From Gymnothorax reevesii (Eukaryota > Chordata > Actinopteri > Anguilliformes > Muraenidae): DNA of 64,000 nucleotides. Under the pieces are notes generated by a model. The model was not told the origin of the DNA, did no database searches, and was given only the letters and a program-made list of their open reading frames with translations. The translations under genes were made by a program, and so were the position numbers. The first letter of the stretch is position 1, and each line of letters starts with the position of its first letter. Below are positions 23,479 to 36,167 of the stretch, one piece after another. The stretch is from the NCBI GenBank assembly GCA_029721435.1, contig CM056580.1, forward strand, positions 22,183,367 to 22,247,366. Reading direction: 5' to 3'.

Positions 23479-23907
23479 AAGCGCTGTAAATATCTTACTG
23501 AAGGGTACAATGGCATGGCCCCAGAGAAGAATTCTAATTTAGATTTTCTGTTACAAGGCCAGTCCAAAAGACTTCTTAGTGTGCAATATAAAATGCTTAT
23601 TAAGAGAGGATTTATTCCCTATCAAACTGAGACGAGATTTACTAGTAAGAACTTTGTGGAGCATGCTGACAGATATGTTTGTTGGTCATGAGCATGCACA
23701 ACTATGATCTTTGGTGATAAGAAATGGACACAGCATATCATTCATTATACTCATTTGGTAGAGCTGTTGCCTGTACTGACTGACCAGCAGTCTCAATTCA
23801 GTCATTATGAAATAAAACTGAACAAGTTTGACTTACCTTATATGTTTTTTGTAAAGAGGAACATTCCAGGAATAGCTCAAGCTCTGAGAAATGATATTGA
23901 AAAATGA
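23479..23907 (+). pseudogene. Unidentified protein-coding remnant, probable retrocopy
   Basis: A single frame stays open for 143 codons except for one in-frame TGA at 23689-23691 and then ends at TGA 23905-23907. Composition looks like real protein: it includes GMAPEKNSNLDFLLQ, KMLIKRGFIPYQ, NFVEHADRYVCW and, after the internal stop, GDKKWTQHIIHYTHLVELLP and RNIPGIAQAL. Canonical AATAAA signals lie 56 nt and 85 nt past the stop (23963-23968 and 23992-23997). No splice sites interrupt it. I do not recognise the family, and I see no transposase or RT motif. The most economical reading is a 5'-truncated processed pseudogene, or the last exon of an unknown decayed gene, inside the edil3 intron. 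No poly(A) tail or target duplication was identified. Confidence 0.5.
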
Positions 23908-24768
23908 TTATAGCACACCCAACCCTTCAGAGGGCACGTGTCAATATAAGCAATTACACTCCAATAAATCTTTATTTTACTGGATTGCGTAAATAAACCT
24001 TTTCCATGTTTCATCAACGTTATGAATATGATTCATGAGACAGCTTTTCAATGTGGGCGACAGCAGACTGAGTCCCAGCTCAGTAATGTGAATTAGGACA
24101 GCTGGACCACATGTGCAGTTGGAAGAATAGGTCCACCCTGCAGACCCCAGGCCCATGCATGACAAACACCAGCAGTATCTGATGGTCTGTAATGAGACAG
24201 ATCTTTTGGACATTGAATGGTTCCACTTTACCACGTAAGCATTCTTAACTCCCACTCAATTTCCCCTCAGCATTTTCATTTTTGGAAGAGTTGCACTGAG
24301 AGAAGAGACTGGAGTAACTGTGTCCGTGTTCTGGAGCTCCATTCTTCTTTGTTCGTCATTGCTGCATCAGCATTAACATGTTTAGTTAAGAGCCTTCTCA
24401 CATATTTGTGAGCTCATGCTTTGAAAGGTTCTAGATTCCCCTGCTTCGGTGATTGACACTTACTCCGCTGTTAAAGGGACAAAAAGCGATATAGTTTCAC
24501 CTCTATGTTTGCTGTGGACCAAAACAAAGTGTCTCATGAGCCACACCTGCCTCTACCTCTGCTGTCCACACCCCACTCACCCCTCCACCCGCCTCCTCCG
24601 AGAATGACTATCTGCAAAGTGCAAACACACCACGCAAAACAACATCACCATTTTGTGGAACATGTCGAATAACTTATAGCGTTATAATGCTGCAAGAAAG
24701 AGCACTTCCTTTCGGCAAGTTTTCTATGCTGTTTTGTCCTTAAATTAATCATTATGCCAATAATTTAG

Positions 24769-25160
24769 CAGGGCTGCCAAATGCGTGAGATTCAGTGGCA
24801 TATTCACGTTCCCGGGCTACGTGTATAGTCAGCAATTATTCAATCAGCATGTTTGAAAGAGATTCTCAGGTGGTATTGAAGACTTGTGCATGGAGGTTTA
24901 TCAGTTTCATATGGTAAAAGGTGGATTTCACCCCTAGTAACATGGAAATAAATTATGACTCCTGACGTCTCACGCTTTTCTTTACTCGGGGGTTGGGAGC
25001 AATAGAATTACATAAAAATGTTTCCTTGAAACAATTTGAAAGATCGTGAAGCACGTGCATTGCGTTGATTGAGTAATTGCTGACTACAGCACAGAAATGT
25101 GAATGTGCCACTGAATCTCACTCAAATCTCACGACAAATGCCTGAGAGTTGGCAGCCCTG
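24769..25160. mobile_element. hAT-type MITE with CAGGGCTGCCAA termini, nested
   Basis: Left end CAGGGCTGCCAA and inverted right end CAGGGCTGCCAACTC; inside both ends lies a shared GTGAGATTCAGTGGCA motif in opposite orientation. The termini belong to a widespread fish hAT-type family beginning CAGGG-TGCCAACTCTC. No clear 8 bp target duplication (TAATTTAG versus ATTTCGTG). Its core (about 24950-25155) recurs at 40040-40280 and, more decayed, near 48880-48960. Confidence 0.65.
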
Positions 25161-25541
25161 ATTTCGTGTGTCACCATTGGCATCAAACCTGTCTGTTTGC
25201 CGCTAATGGTGTTAGCAGCAGTAACATGCGGTCGGAGGTTAGTTCGGTGAGGCAGAATCCTCCCCTTTGCTTGATTAGCAATCAGACGATTAACTAGTTT
25301 AGTGAGACTTTTCAGCAGAATGATGGGCCAGTTTAAGTTCATGTGGCGTTATTATTCAGTACCAACACACAACCATAACGCCTGACCCATTGCAGGGACC
25401 GAGCCGCTAACAACTCAAGTTCCGGACATTAACCCATGCGAAGATTGTAACATTAAATTTAATTGAATCGACAAAGCGACATGGGCCTAACATAACTGAA
25501 AACTAATTAAAGCAGACATTTGACTTTATGTTGTTACTTAC

Positions 25542-25753
25542 CTGTCCAGGAGAAGAAGAGCTAGCTGCGAGTCTAACTGTTGCCCCTTTAGCTCTCACAG
25601 TGCTCTCCACCTTGGAAATGCAAGGCCAATATTAATCCGGGTTCTGTCCCTTTCTTTATCCGACAAGTTCTTCGCCAGCGACCATTGTTTCTTTAGAAGG
25701 AATTTCAGATCCTGCCCGTCTTGAGGTGAACATTTCGTTCTGCTCGCCGCCAT
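25542..25753 (-). pseudogene. Transposon-borne first coding exon, one internal stop
   Basis: On the minus strand an ATG (25751-25753) opens MAASRTKCSPQDGQDLKFLL, continues KKQWSLAKNLSDKERDRTRI, then NIGLAFPRWRAL, a TGA stop, and ELKGQQLDSQLALLLLD before the donor CAG-GTAAGT (intron begins 25541). The exon is 212 nt and ends in phase 2. The R-T-R-I-N-I-G-x-A-F-x-R-W-R-x-L...D-x-x-L-A-x-x-L-L-D pattern is one I recognise from the N-termini of many uncharacterised, probably transposon-derived, fish proteins; its function is unknown. The TGA (probably from an R or Q codon) makes this copy inactive. Everything else, including start and splice donor, is intact, which implies a recent insertion. Confidence 0.6.
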
Positions 25754-25809
25754 TTAGCTTTTAAAAAAATGCGCACTGTCACCGCTGCCACTGCTCACCG
25801 GCTGTAGCC

Positions 25810-25816
25810 TTTTATA
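25810..25816 (-). promoter_or_regulatory. TATA box of the transposon promoter
   Basis: The minus strand reads CTATAAAAGG here, 57 nt upstream of the ATG at 25753. A CRE-like TGACGTCC lies at 25935-25942, further upstream in the same orientation. The distance leaves room for a start site near 25780 and a short leader. Confidence 0.55.
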
Positions 25817-26040
25817 GGGAGGGAGGGCCAACGGCTCCAAGAGCAGGGAGGAGACGGTGGTTCACATGAATGTACATGAAGGTAGACCGGTTTGTTTACA
25901 AGGGGCTGGAGATCAACACAGAGAGCAAGTGTGTGACGTCCTATTATAATCCAGATGAAATTACATCTCTCGTTCTTCACATAGCGATTTTTAAATTCCT
26001 TCAATCTAGAAATGATGCATTTCTGCTTATTGCCCCTTAA

Positions 26041-29000
26041 ATGAGTCAGAAAGAGCTATATCTTTGCCAACGGTCAAAAGGTCAAAATGAGTTTGGTCTG
26101 CCCTGTTCAGGCCTGTGATGGCCTGGTGTAAGTCTTTCACAGGAACAGCCTGAACACATGCAGTGACACCTAAAAATGGACCATTGCTGAATATACAGAA
26201 TTCAATCATTACTACGAGAGCTTTCCTGCAATCCAAGGTCAGTCCGAGTTGCAGCGTTGATGTTTCGATCAGGGCAATCATGCGCGAATGCCGTTAATTT
26301 ATTAGAATTTAAACACACTCCAGGGTGAGGCTGAGGGTGTTTAATTAGCTAGCAGAAACCTTGCCATCTCCCAGCGAGGGTCAGGGTTGCCATCTAACTT
26401 AATGACGATTTGCACGTCTGTAAATGAATATGACGATCTGCACTTAGGCAGCTAATGAAGGGGCGCACTCTGGGATTGGTCTTTGTTTAGCGGTGTTAGC
26501 GATGCTGGCTCAGGGGTGGGATTAACTTTGATGGGGAATTTATTGGCTCTCGTTCAGGGGTCTGGTTACCTTGAGGATGTGAGTAGGATTTGCAGTTGTT
26601 TTCCTTTTCGGCTGTGAAGTGCTGGATTTCGACCGGGGGCCGGACAGGACTGTAGGCCATCACTTAGAGAACAGAAGCAGTTCTGTATGAAACATTAAAC
26701 CTGAGGCCATGACCCCAATGCCTTGCTTTTTTCCAAAGGTTCAAACGATGAAATATTACTGGCAGTCACCTCTCCTCTCAGGCCCACTGGTCTTTTCTGT
26801 AATGTTAAACCATGACACACTCATAGGGGAAATCGATAAGGGAGAGAGGTGGCATTATGAGTCAATTGAAAGCCTGCAGGAGTTCATTTTGGGTGAGGTA
26901 GGACTGTTTTATCAAACTGCACAGTCCAGATAAAGAAAGGCCAGCTCCCCTCAGGAGAGGATAGATTCTCCCTATAGTAGATGCGAGGAAGTCAGGTTAC
27001 TACCTCACCTTATCTGCCACCACACCCTGCTCTAATGTTAAGCGCAGTATATTTTAGACTTCTGAAGGCCATATTTACAAAATGATACAATAATCATTTG
27101 AAAAAGTACAAACAGAAAATAATTTTCTGTCCATTTTTATGAAGACAAGAGATGTTTATTTTTTTAGTTTTTTTTTTTTTACTGTTTTGCAACACGGTGA
27201 TTATTATTTGCTATTTGTACAAATCTCAGTGAAGCTCACTGTCTCATTACTGGCATCTGTAACAGAAGTAGAACGTTTTGATCAAATCGCATATATAATT
27301 CATGAAATGCCTCAATGCAGTCACAATCCACACTATGATCTTTGCAAACTAAATGAGAAAAACTACAGCAGTGGATTTTACAATTCAAGGCCTTCAGTCT
27401 GAATCTGTTTTCATATATGCAGTTTTATCAGAATGATGGGTAAACAGCCATTTTTTTGCCACTTCTTGCTGTCAGCATTTTTATTTTTCCATCAATTGTC
27501 TCATCTCTTGATTTAACTCAGTGTCAGTGTCACTGGTTACTCACTCGGCCCGGCGGTGCAGGAGAGAGATATCCCCATCATTTTTCCATCAGCTCTCATT
27601 TTCAGTTCGACCCCAGCTCCACGGCACACTCCACCATATGTGTTTATTCATTCGCATTTGAAAATCAGTCCGCCTGCTGGTATGAACTTACATACTATAC
27701 AGCACTTCCCCTCTCCACGTCTGTTAGATTGAACATTTTTGCCTGTGCAGATTGTGTTTTAAAAATCTGAAGCAGATCTGCCCTAGATATTACAAGATTT
27801 TTTTTTTCATCCAGTCTGTCAGTCGAGCAGTTCAAGCATCGTGTGTAGCACTCTTCTCTGGAGATGGGGATCTGGCTGAAGGTCTGGCCACAATAGGACT
27901 AACGCAATGTCACGTTTTGCCTTTTGAATGGGACTTGAACTCTGCAGAAGATTGAATTTTACCAGAAAATACACTCAGACTTACAGTACTTAGGCATAGA
28001 CAACACACACATTAGGCAAAATCTCTTGCAACTTGTTGTATGTCAGAAAACGCAGGATAACCACAGTTGTTGTAAATGCCACAATATCTTACTGTGGAGA
28101 ATACTGAAATGCTTTTTGAGTGCGCATACCTGAATAATGTCTGTTTGTACTGACTGGGGAAGAAGCTGTGATAATTATTGTTTGGGCTTCTGTGGGATCT
28201 TTTGCGTGAATCTGACGGAGGCAGTTACAATGAAGTAATGACCTTTTTATTCCTGCAGAGTGTGTTAGCATTGCTGGCTTGACAGAGGAAGGAGATTGGA
28301 AACTAACTGCCATTGCCAAGCTGCGAGCACAATGTGAATATGAAATTAAGATCTTCATGAAAGCATCCTGAGGCCAATTGCGCAGCAGAGGACACAGTGT
28401 TCTGTATCGCTTGGGACATTACGCACGGCTCCGTTAACTCAGAACAAAGAACAAGGCTACAGAGAAAATGTCTGTTGGAGGTTCTCCTAGAGAGTTGTTT
28501 ATCTTGGCTGAGAATGGCTTTGTTAACCTACAATCTTTGCTGCTGTTTTGGCAAGGGGGCTGCATAGTTTTGTTTCCCGCCATGCGGGACCAAAGCAAAG
28601 CTTTCAGGGGCCCAGAATTGAGCTCGGCTCATCCATGTGATGTAGTGTTATGGACGATTTTGTTCGTTTGAAGACTGCGGGTTACTCAGGTCATCTCACA
28701 TAAAAAAGAAAGGAGAAAGAAAAACACCAGAGATTGTAAAACACAAGTTAGTCCTAAAATGGAGCACCTTTTCTGGTCGGGTTTTCATGGTCTTTATTTG
28801 TTTAGCTGACAACTCAGCCCTCATGCAAGCCTTTTATCGGCTAATGCTCCTTCACTCCAAATGAGCAGGTTTAAGGCAGGGGAATTGTTTGAGGTTTATC
28901 TGGGAGGGAAGAGATGAATGGATCCATTGAATGAGGCTTCAAAGAACAATGTGAAGAATCCAGGCAACCTTAGAACCAAACACACACCCGCTATTTTTCA

Positions 29001-30055
29001 CAAGGCTTTTATCTGCTCTTCATATTTGTGTCTGAATTAGTAAAAAATCAATTAGATTTTTTTTGCTGTTATTCATCTTCAAGCTCATTTGTTTTGCAAG
29101 GGAAACTGTGCATTGGGGATTTGGCTTGCCAACAAGGGGCCAATGATTTAGGTTTTGATAACCTGAGTCATGCACTTATTGGCCAGAGGTATCACCTCCA
29201 CACTGGGAAGGTGGTTGGTTTTGCTAATGGCATCAGGGGAATCCTGATTAATACTTTGTTGTATTTACCTTATAATAAATGCTCTCTGAATGCTTATATT
29301 ATTTTCCACCCCTCCTTCTGTACTGAGGACTAATCCAGCCAGAGAAGCAGACTCCTCACAAAGCAGATGGACTTAGTTATGAGATTTGACTTCCCTGAAA
29401 TTCTGCATTGGCCTCCAGGAGTGATTCCACATTTGAGTATACTTTTCACTCAACTGATAAGTTACTGAACTTTTTTTTTAACCTTTGTAGTTGGCAAAGA
29501 CATGATATGGTTTGCTACTGGGTAGCATGCACATACCCCTTGGCTGTCCACTCTAACCTCTCTTGTATCAGTGCCTTGCATTGGTTCCTTACATTTTTGT
29601 AATATTGCCTAATAGAATCAATTTGCCCTCTCATTTTCCATGCAGTGGGTTTCAACAGGTCTGGAAATTCAGGACAGTGAACCTTCAGGTGCACCAAAAT
29701 GAAAATAAAAAAAAAAACACTTGCAAAACACTGAATAAAAGATATCTCAAAAGACAAGAACAAAATAAGTAATCATCATTGTCAGGATGTGCTATAACAA
29801 CATACAAATTATTCCATAAGAAATACAGGAGGTGCCAAAGAGAGAATTTAAGTGGATAATAATTCTTGCAGCGACTCTTTTTGCATGGCCTTTGGCCTGT
29901 TAATTTCATTTTTGCAGTGGCAGGGAGTGCACTCTGCCTGCATGCTAATTACTGCTTGCAGGGCTCAACATTAGTTCCTGTTGATAAGAGTATGGAAGAA
30001 GTGGTGGGGGGTAATGAAGGTACGCATTGAAAATAAGTTCTTGTCATGTATTCTA
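26041..30055. other. edil3 last intron, middle part, no feature seen
   Basis: No exon, TIR pair or RNA gene recognised. Contains only short A/T runs (27165-27180, 29700-29715). Small open frames lack motifs. Confidence 0.5.
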
Positions 30056-30057
30056 TA

Positions 30058-30715
30058 CTCAGAGTCATTAAAAATGCACAGGTGACAAATGGGTTTTGTG
30101 TAGGGGACATCTGCACGCAATTGTTGCTCACGTAGACAGCGTCAAATGGTACTTGCACTTCTGCTCGGATGTCACAGACCCCTCAACCAGCTTGAGTTAC
30201 TGTCCGGAATCCGTCACACGGATACTGCCACCAGATGTGGCGCTCTTGAATTACAGTAGTCATGCGTGGCTGCCATAAGCGGGATTGGTCAGTGACAGGG
30301 CCTGTTTTCCGTTCTCAGACAGACCGCTGACTGATTGTTGACCGGTGAAAGTGCAGATGGTGCGCCACTTATCAGCCACTGACCAATCAGCCATCCAGTA
30401 ACATGCCAATGGCTCTTTTTCTCTCTCGTGTCATAAGTTGTGCCATTCTCTCGATGCCATAGCTCTTTTTTGTTGGCTTTATGTAAGCTATTGACCACAC
30501 CCGAAAGATCGAGTCAAGCATCACTGTACACATCAAAAACAGCTCAATGTTCATTATTAATGAGGTGTTTGGTGCGTTGACATGGCACACGTCAGGATTA
30601 CACTTTTCTTTATTTCCACACGTATCTCACTGGAAAAGCAATAAAAATCGATTGATACTTCAATTTGCCGCAAATACAGTACACTCCTCACTGTTGAGTT
30701 TTTAATGACGCAAAG
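30058..30715 (-). mobile_element. Tc1-like deletion derivative, copy A (658 bp)
   Basis: Flanked by TA at 30056-30057 and 30716-30717. Ends read CTCAGAGTCATTAAAAATGC and, inverted, CTTTGCGTCATTAAAAACTC. It carries only the N-terminal part of a Tc1-like transposase on the minus strand. It is homologous end to end with copy B at 45961-46657 and lacks the same DDE portion. Confidence 0.8.
30165..30446 (-). pseudogene. Tc1-like transposase N-terminal (paired HTH) remnant, copy A
   Basis: The minus strand reads MAQLMTRERKRAIGMLLDG, three stops in a short degenerate stretch, then VAHHLHFHRSTISQRSV, a stop, ERKTGPVTDQSRLWQPRMTT, IQERHIWWQYP and FRTVTQAG. In intact Tc1-like transposases the corresponding text is a bipartite helix-turn-helix (VARHF-x-H-x-S-TISRL ... 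TGS-x-x-D-x-P-R-S-GRPR-x-T). That domain binds the TIRs. The catalytic DDE domain is absent, not mutated: the right terminal region follows at once. Nothing functional can be made. Confidence 0.75.
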
Positions 30716-31484
30716 TATATTTTAAAATCTTACTTTTGTTTATTGTGTAAATTTGTTTAGTGAAATGACATATTCTTCCTAACAAACCCTTAACAAGCCA
30801 ATTGAGCTCTTCGCAAAATCTGCTGTCATGATTTCAAAACATGTACCAATATAAAACAACACATTTTCTGTCCATTCTGTTTCATTTTTTTTATTTGGTG
30901 TGATAAGTGCTCAAGGTCGGATTACAGTCTCAGTTCCTTTAAGGTACTTGCGTTAATCAGACTTCAATTGACTCTGCTCTCATTTTTATTTTTCCCCTGA
31001 CCAACATTTTATGAGCTTAATACCTTTATATTAAAGTTTGTGGAGATTTCTTAAAATTATCATTGAAGGATATAGTTAAACTGCATCATATTAACCCCAA
31101 AAGGTGAAGGGATTCAGGTTGAAACGATGCATGTTTGTGAACAAATTAGCTTAATTATGAAGCGCTTTCAAGGCAGAGGAGGAAAATTTTCTTTGTTTCC
31201 TGCTACCTTATGTTTAATCATCTCAGTAGCTCTTGGGTGCGCCATGTATTTTTATTCTGTGTGCATGTTTTCTCAGGTTCGTTTCTGTGATAACAGTATG
31301 ACTCAGGCCGTCCATGAACTGTCTTTGAGTGTATTTACTGTCTTAAATAAGTTCTGTTCAAGTTAGGGGCATGCATGCCTAGCATCCAGATTCAGATTTA
31401 CTGGTAATATATCAAAGTATAAAAATGTACAAGTAATATGAAAAAATAAAGGGCATCTGGCAAAATTAGAGAGAATGTGCTTAA

Positions 31485-31844
31485 AGGTGCTGTGTCACGA
31501 TAACTGTGCATGCTCAGAATATACATCACGAGAAAGTAAATCTGCTCGACTGCAAGTCATAATCTGACTCTCTCCTTGCCCATCCACTGTCGTTCTGCAT
31601 TGCATTTATGTATATTTAGTTACTCAGGCATTAAGCTTTTTTTATATTAATGAGCTTTCTATGGAAATGTGTGGATTCAAAGCACTATTTTAAGCTGTAG
31701 TCAAGGGACACGAAGAATGTAAGATTGTTTTTCATTGACAAAAATCATTGACGAAGAAAAATAGCACCTATATTTTGACTTGCAGTGAAACGGATTTATT
31801 TTGTCAAAGTTGCGAGCCTGAGCAGTCATCATGACTCAGCTCCT
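31485..31844. mobile_element. TTAA-flanked MITE, 360 bp
   Basis: TTAA at 31481-31484 and 31845-31848. Ends are AGGTGCTGTGTCACGATAAC and, inverted, AGGAGCTGAGTCATGATGAC, matching at 16 of 20 positions. No coding capacity. TTAA targets suggest piggyBac or Kolobok parentage. The termini are unlike those of 17118-17653 and 24475-26036. Confidence 0.7.
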
Positions 31845-31848
31845 TTAA

Positions 31849-34800
31849 TGCAAGCACTGAAATAGCAAATTTGCCTGATATAACATTAGAACAAGATGGC
31901 ACGTAAAACACTGCTTCTTGAAACCTTGTAGTCTACATCGCATTGCTTGACTGATTCTATTTAAGGGAATCTGAGATTGAACAGGACAGACAGTCATTAA
32001 ATTTGATTAAATGGCTGATTGAGTTACCAAGGGGTAGACCGCGGTGTTTTTGGCAAATGTGAGACAAGCCTTTACACTGGTTTGCATTTGTCTGTGGCTT
32101 TACAACACTCCCGTGGATTCAATTTTGCCAAGACTCTTTATAATGGTGGAATCATGGACCCTTACCATATCTGAGCTGAATAAGGCCTACATTTCTCACA
32201 AATGTTCATCTGCAGTCTTTCGTGGCTTCCCTAACGAGTTGTTATCACAAGATCTTGGAGGAATTTCAGTTGGCCGGCCACTCCAGGGAAGATTCACCAA
32301 TATTCTCAGTTTTCTTTTTTATCATTTGGAGATGATAGCTCTCACTGTGGTTTGCTGGACTCCCAGAGGCTTCAAAATAAAGTTGCTTCCCTTCAAGACT
32401 AATTCAGTATCTTTCAATGACTCTTTTTTACGTCTTTTCTGCACTTTCGTATGGCCAGGGGCCACAGTGTGAGACCTTTCAGCCTGCATCAGAATGTGAG
32501 GGTTCTGTTTAAGTGATGTGTTTATATTACACAGAATTCTTGCATGTTTGTATTCCAGTTGCACTTAATTATCAATTAAATTGGGTTTATTTGCTGATTT
32601 GGTAACTAATCGGGCAATTACTGTATCACGCATGGCCATTTGGCATTTCAGAACCTTCTTCCCTCAGTAAATGAAAAGATGATTCACAAATTGTATTTTT
32701 TGTTTACTCAGATTGTCTTTGCTTTAAATTTTGTTTGAAGATCTGAGACGATAAAGTGTGACGTGCAAAAATAGCATGCTTGGTGAGTTGTTGGATCTTA
32801 GATATTCCATCATATATCTTTCAGGATACTTCTTAAAGATAAGTCAGGCCAAGTTCTAGCCATTATTAAGCATTTCAGCTGCCTTTAGGGGTTCAGAGCA
32901 TGTCAAATCTGTCCTGAAACTATGTGACTTTTGGTGAGAAGCCACGCTCACTGTCGCACCACCCCCTGTGGCACCTTCTTAGAGTAAAAATTTTATCAGT
33001 TTTTCCTTTCCCCACATCATTATCACATTTATTTGTACTTTCAAATCTTCCAATACTTCAGTGCTGCAGTGTCTCCAAAGTTCACTGTGACTTGAATGTG
33101 TAGATAGTTAATGAATACTGTACCGAGAGCAGATCAAATGTGCATACCGGGAATGTGTTCTCATAACTATTTGAAAGTGTTCTGGACACAAACCTTTTTC
33201 AGTTCCCAGTCAGGCCCCCATGTGCATTAAGATTTAGAAGAGCAGAACATGAAGACAATGTTTTTAAAATGAACTGAACTGAATATCAATTTACTAAGAA
33301 TGAGAGAGAGAGAGAGAGGTATTGGGGGCCATTATAATCTGACTAATATTAAGCTTTGAGTTGCTGTATTATGCAACCGTACAATAGACAACCCTACAAC
33401 TGAGAGCCATTGTGTGTCCGAAGGGAATTTTTGAGGGATGTGGCTCATAATGTCATTCAGAATTTAATCCCTGTTCAGTGGACGAATACTTTAAAAGTAA
33501 CAGATCAAGACACTACTGAGTCATTAGGGATGATTTTTGTTGGATTTTGCAATGATAGAGGGCTTAAGTCTCCAAAGCTTAATCAATCCACCCATGGGGA
33601 ATAACCTGGTCACCTAAGTGATTTGTAACATAATGTGACACAACAGAATTAATTCTGCTGCATTTAATCTCTATTGACCGCATCAAACAGAGCCTTTCAG
33701 CTGATAATGCATCATGCAGGCTTGTTCTGAGGCCTCAGTGTGCAAAGCTCAAAAAGTACTTACCGTGTGATAAAAGATAAAAGGTCTTATTGGAGGAAAT
33801 ACTATTTCATCACCCCTGCCTTGCGAGTAGATTAGTTGTGAATTCTGACAGGTGACTGTGTTCAAGGACTTTGAAGTAGTTTTACTCCGGGCAACACCTA
33901 AAGAGGAACTCACCTGCTCTCACTTCCCTCTGTGGCTTGTTATAATAAGGCGATTTTTGACCGAGTAGCACTTACACCTTAGCAAAGGTGTTTTTTACTG
34001 CTGCTTTGCTTGTCGTTTTGACAGTGATAATTTTCTATAGGATGTGCACTCGAGAAACCCATCACTCATAATTTGAACAGTGCGATTATTACCCCTTGCA
34101 AAATGAGTCCGAGTGTGGCGGGGTAGGAAAAAGACATAGAGAAAGGGAGAGAAAGAGGGAAAAATGGAAAGATAATTGTGGTGTCACTGCTTTTTTAGAG
34201 CTAGCATCACCACACACTGTAGTCACATCTAAGTTAAAACATTGTTGATTCATTCTTGCCAATGGGCTGTACTGTGTTTGGTTTAGAACTGTCATTAGAT
34301 ATGCAAGTTCTAAGTATTTGAAAAGTGCAGTTCAACTATAGTATGTCCGCAAAAGCAAATCTAACAACAGTTTTTTGTAAATCTCACCAGGAACAATTTA
34401 ACTTAATTCAAGTTCCTCACTTGAACGAACATAACCGAAGAATAAAGAGACAACGTCATCATTTAATCTTAATTCATAATTTCCCAGTAAACATAACATA
34501 AGCTAGAGGACTGTTGCTATTTGGCCTCTAAACCAGCCAAAATGAAAACAATAAATGAAACTGTAAACCAAAAGCCATAGGTCTGTTTTACAGTTCATGG
34601 ACAAACCATTTAGCCTCAGCTGTCCTGAACCAGTCAGCTCTTCTACCTGTAAAATGACAGAACATGTATTGAATAATTTTCAAAAAACCATTCAGAGCAT
34701 TAATTAATTGCATCACAATAATAGTATACAAGGTGATGCACAGCACTATGGAACATTAGTGTTACTCTGGAAAAGTGCAATATCATCAAAGATAGACCGA

Positions 34801-36167
34801 GGCCCATAATGATTGACAAATGTGACTCACACCTAGCATGTACATTATGTCGGATTGAATGTAGGTGTATTATCTTCTGATATATGAGTGATAAATGAGG
34901 TAGTGAACTGCAAAATTGGCATCTTGGCCAAACTTTAGTTGCAAAATAGTGAGGCTCTCATCCCTCGGACATGCGCGGGTTACATCATCACCTCTCGTCT
35001 GCAAAGGACTTGGGCTGCCTTTAGCAAGAGAACATGCCCCCAGGCAGCCTTGTGCAATCTACGATCCGATCAAACGCATGATAAGGACCTAGAGTGAACA
35101 CGCTTTCCATGATATACATCATCCACAAGAAATATTTCCAGTGTTGTATGTACATCAGTGGGGGGTGGAGGGGTTGGGTGGGTATCACAGAGCTGGTGAA
35201 TTAGACAGGGTCGACTCTTCTGCACAAGACCTTAGGGGTTTGTTGCGTGCAAGCAGATTTGTCCTCATTTGCATAAGACACAGAAGGGGGTTTTAATCAT
35301 CTTATTTCAAACATCAAGAGAATTTCTTTTTTTTTTCCTGCAGTCCTGCTCTCGTTTAACAGTGACTCTCCTTCCGCAGTGACGATTCCCATCTGTGCAC
35401 TGATGTTACTCTGTGGGGAAAGAGCGTATGTGGATGACTTGAAATGAATGCAGGGTTATGTCGATGGTGGGGAGGGGGTATTAGGCCTCATATTAGTCTA
35501 CTGGCAGTGTGGGTCCCCTTGTCTATCAGGGGGGCCACATATGCATTATGTTATATTGTCTTGTATTTGATTGGTTGTTGTTCTTCGCTCGGTGCTGAAG
35601 AAGTACAGATTTTGGTAGAGAATCTGCACCACATTTGGTGCGAATTTGTGATTCACCAAGCCCGCATATTAATCAATGCAGTGGCTAGTTGACTGCTGTT
35701 CATCATGGTGCACACTTACGTGTGTGCGCACTCGCATGCGTGTGAGTGAGTGTGAGTTTCTGTAAGCTCACATGGTGTCCTTACCGGTCTGACATGAAAT
35801 CAAACCAAACCAAGTAAAAGCATTGTGGAGCCACTGCTTTTTGATGAGCATTTAGCTATGTTACCAAAGGTTTTTCATCGAAGAGCCATTTTCAGAGACG
35901 GTGTCTCTGACAGAGAAAGCTCTGTTCAGCACCACAAGACTTTAAACTTTAGTTTCATACTTTACTGCCCTCAGAGAAGAAAGCTTTTTGATATACTTCA
36001 AATTTTGCTTTGGAAAATTTTGATATTCTGTACCAGTTCTGCCAGGAATGTCAGATCGCTTCACAGTTCCTCGTATACATGCAGTCAGTACTGGTACACT
36101 ATTGAGCTTTACACCAATACCCCCTTGATTGCTCCTCTTCTGAAATCTTCTTTGCTGTGTTTGATAG
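31849..36167. other. edil3 last intron, 3' part
   Basis: No exon or element ends recognised. A (GA)n run lies at 33302-33318, a G-rich run at 35160-35183, and a short TG/GCATGCG-rich stretch at 35718-35757. The intron ends TTTGATAG at 36160-36167 with a weak pyrimidine tract. Confidence 0.5.

Larger units (their letters stand above)
24475..26036 (-). mobile_element. TTAA-flanked DNA transposon (Kolobok- or piggyBac-like) with promoter and first exon
   Basis: TTAA lies at 24471-24474 and 26037-26040. Imperfect inverted ends are AGGGACAAAAAGCG and, from the right, GGGGCAATAAGCAG. The coding direction is minus: a TATA box at 25810-25816, a coding exon at 25753-25542, then a donor. An hAT element (24769-25160) is nested in the presumed intron. 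No catalytic domain is visible, so downstream parts have been lost or never existed in this copy. TTAA sites are shared by piggyBac and Kolobok, and the termini do not decide between them. Confidence 0.6.
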
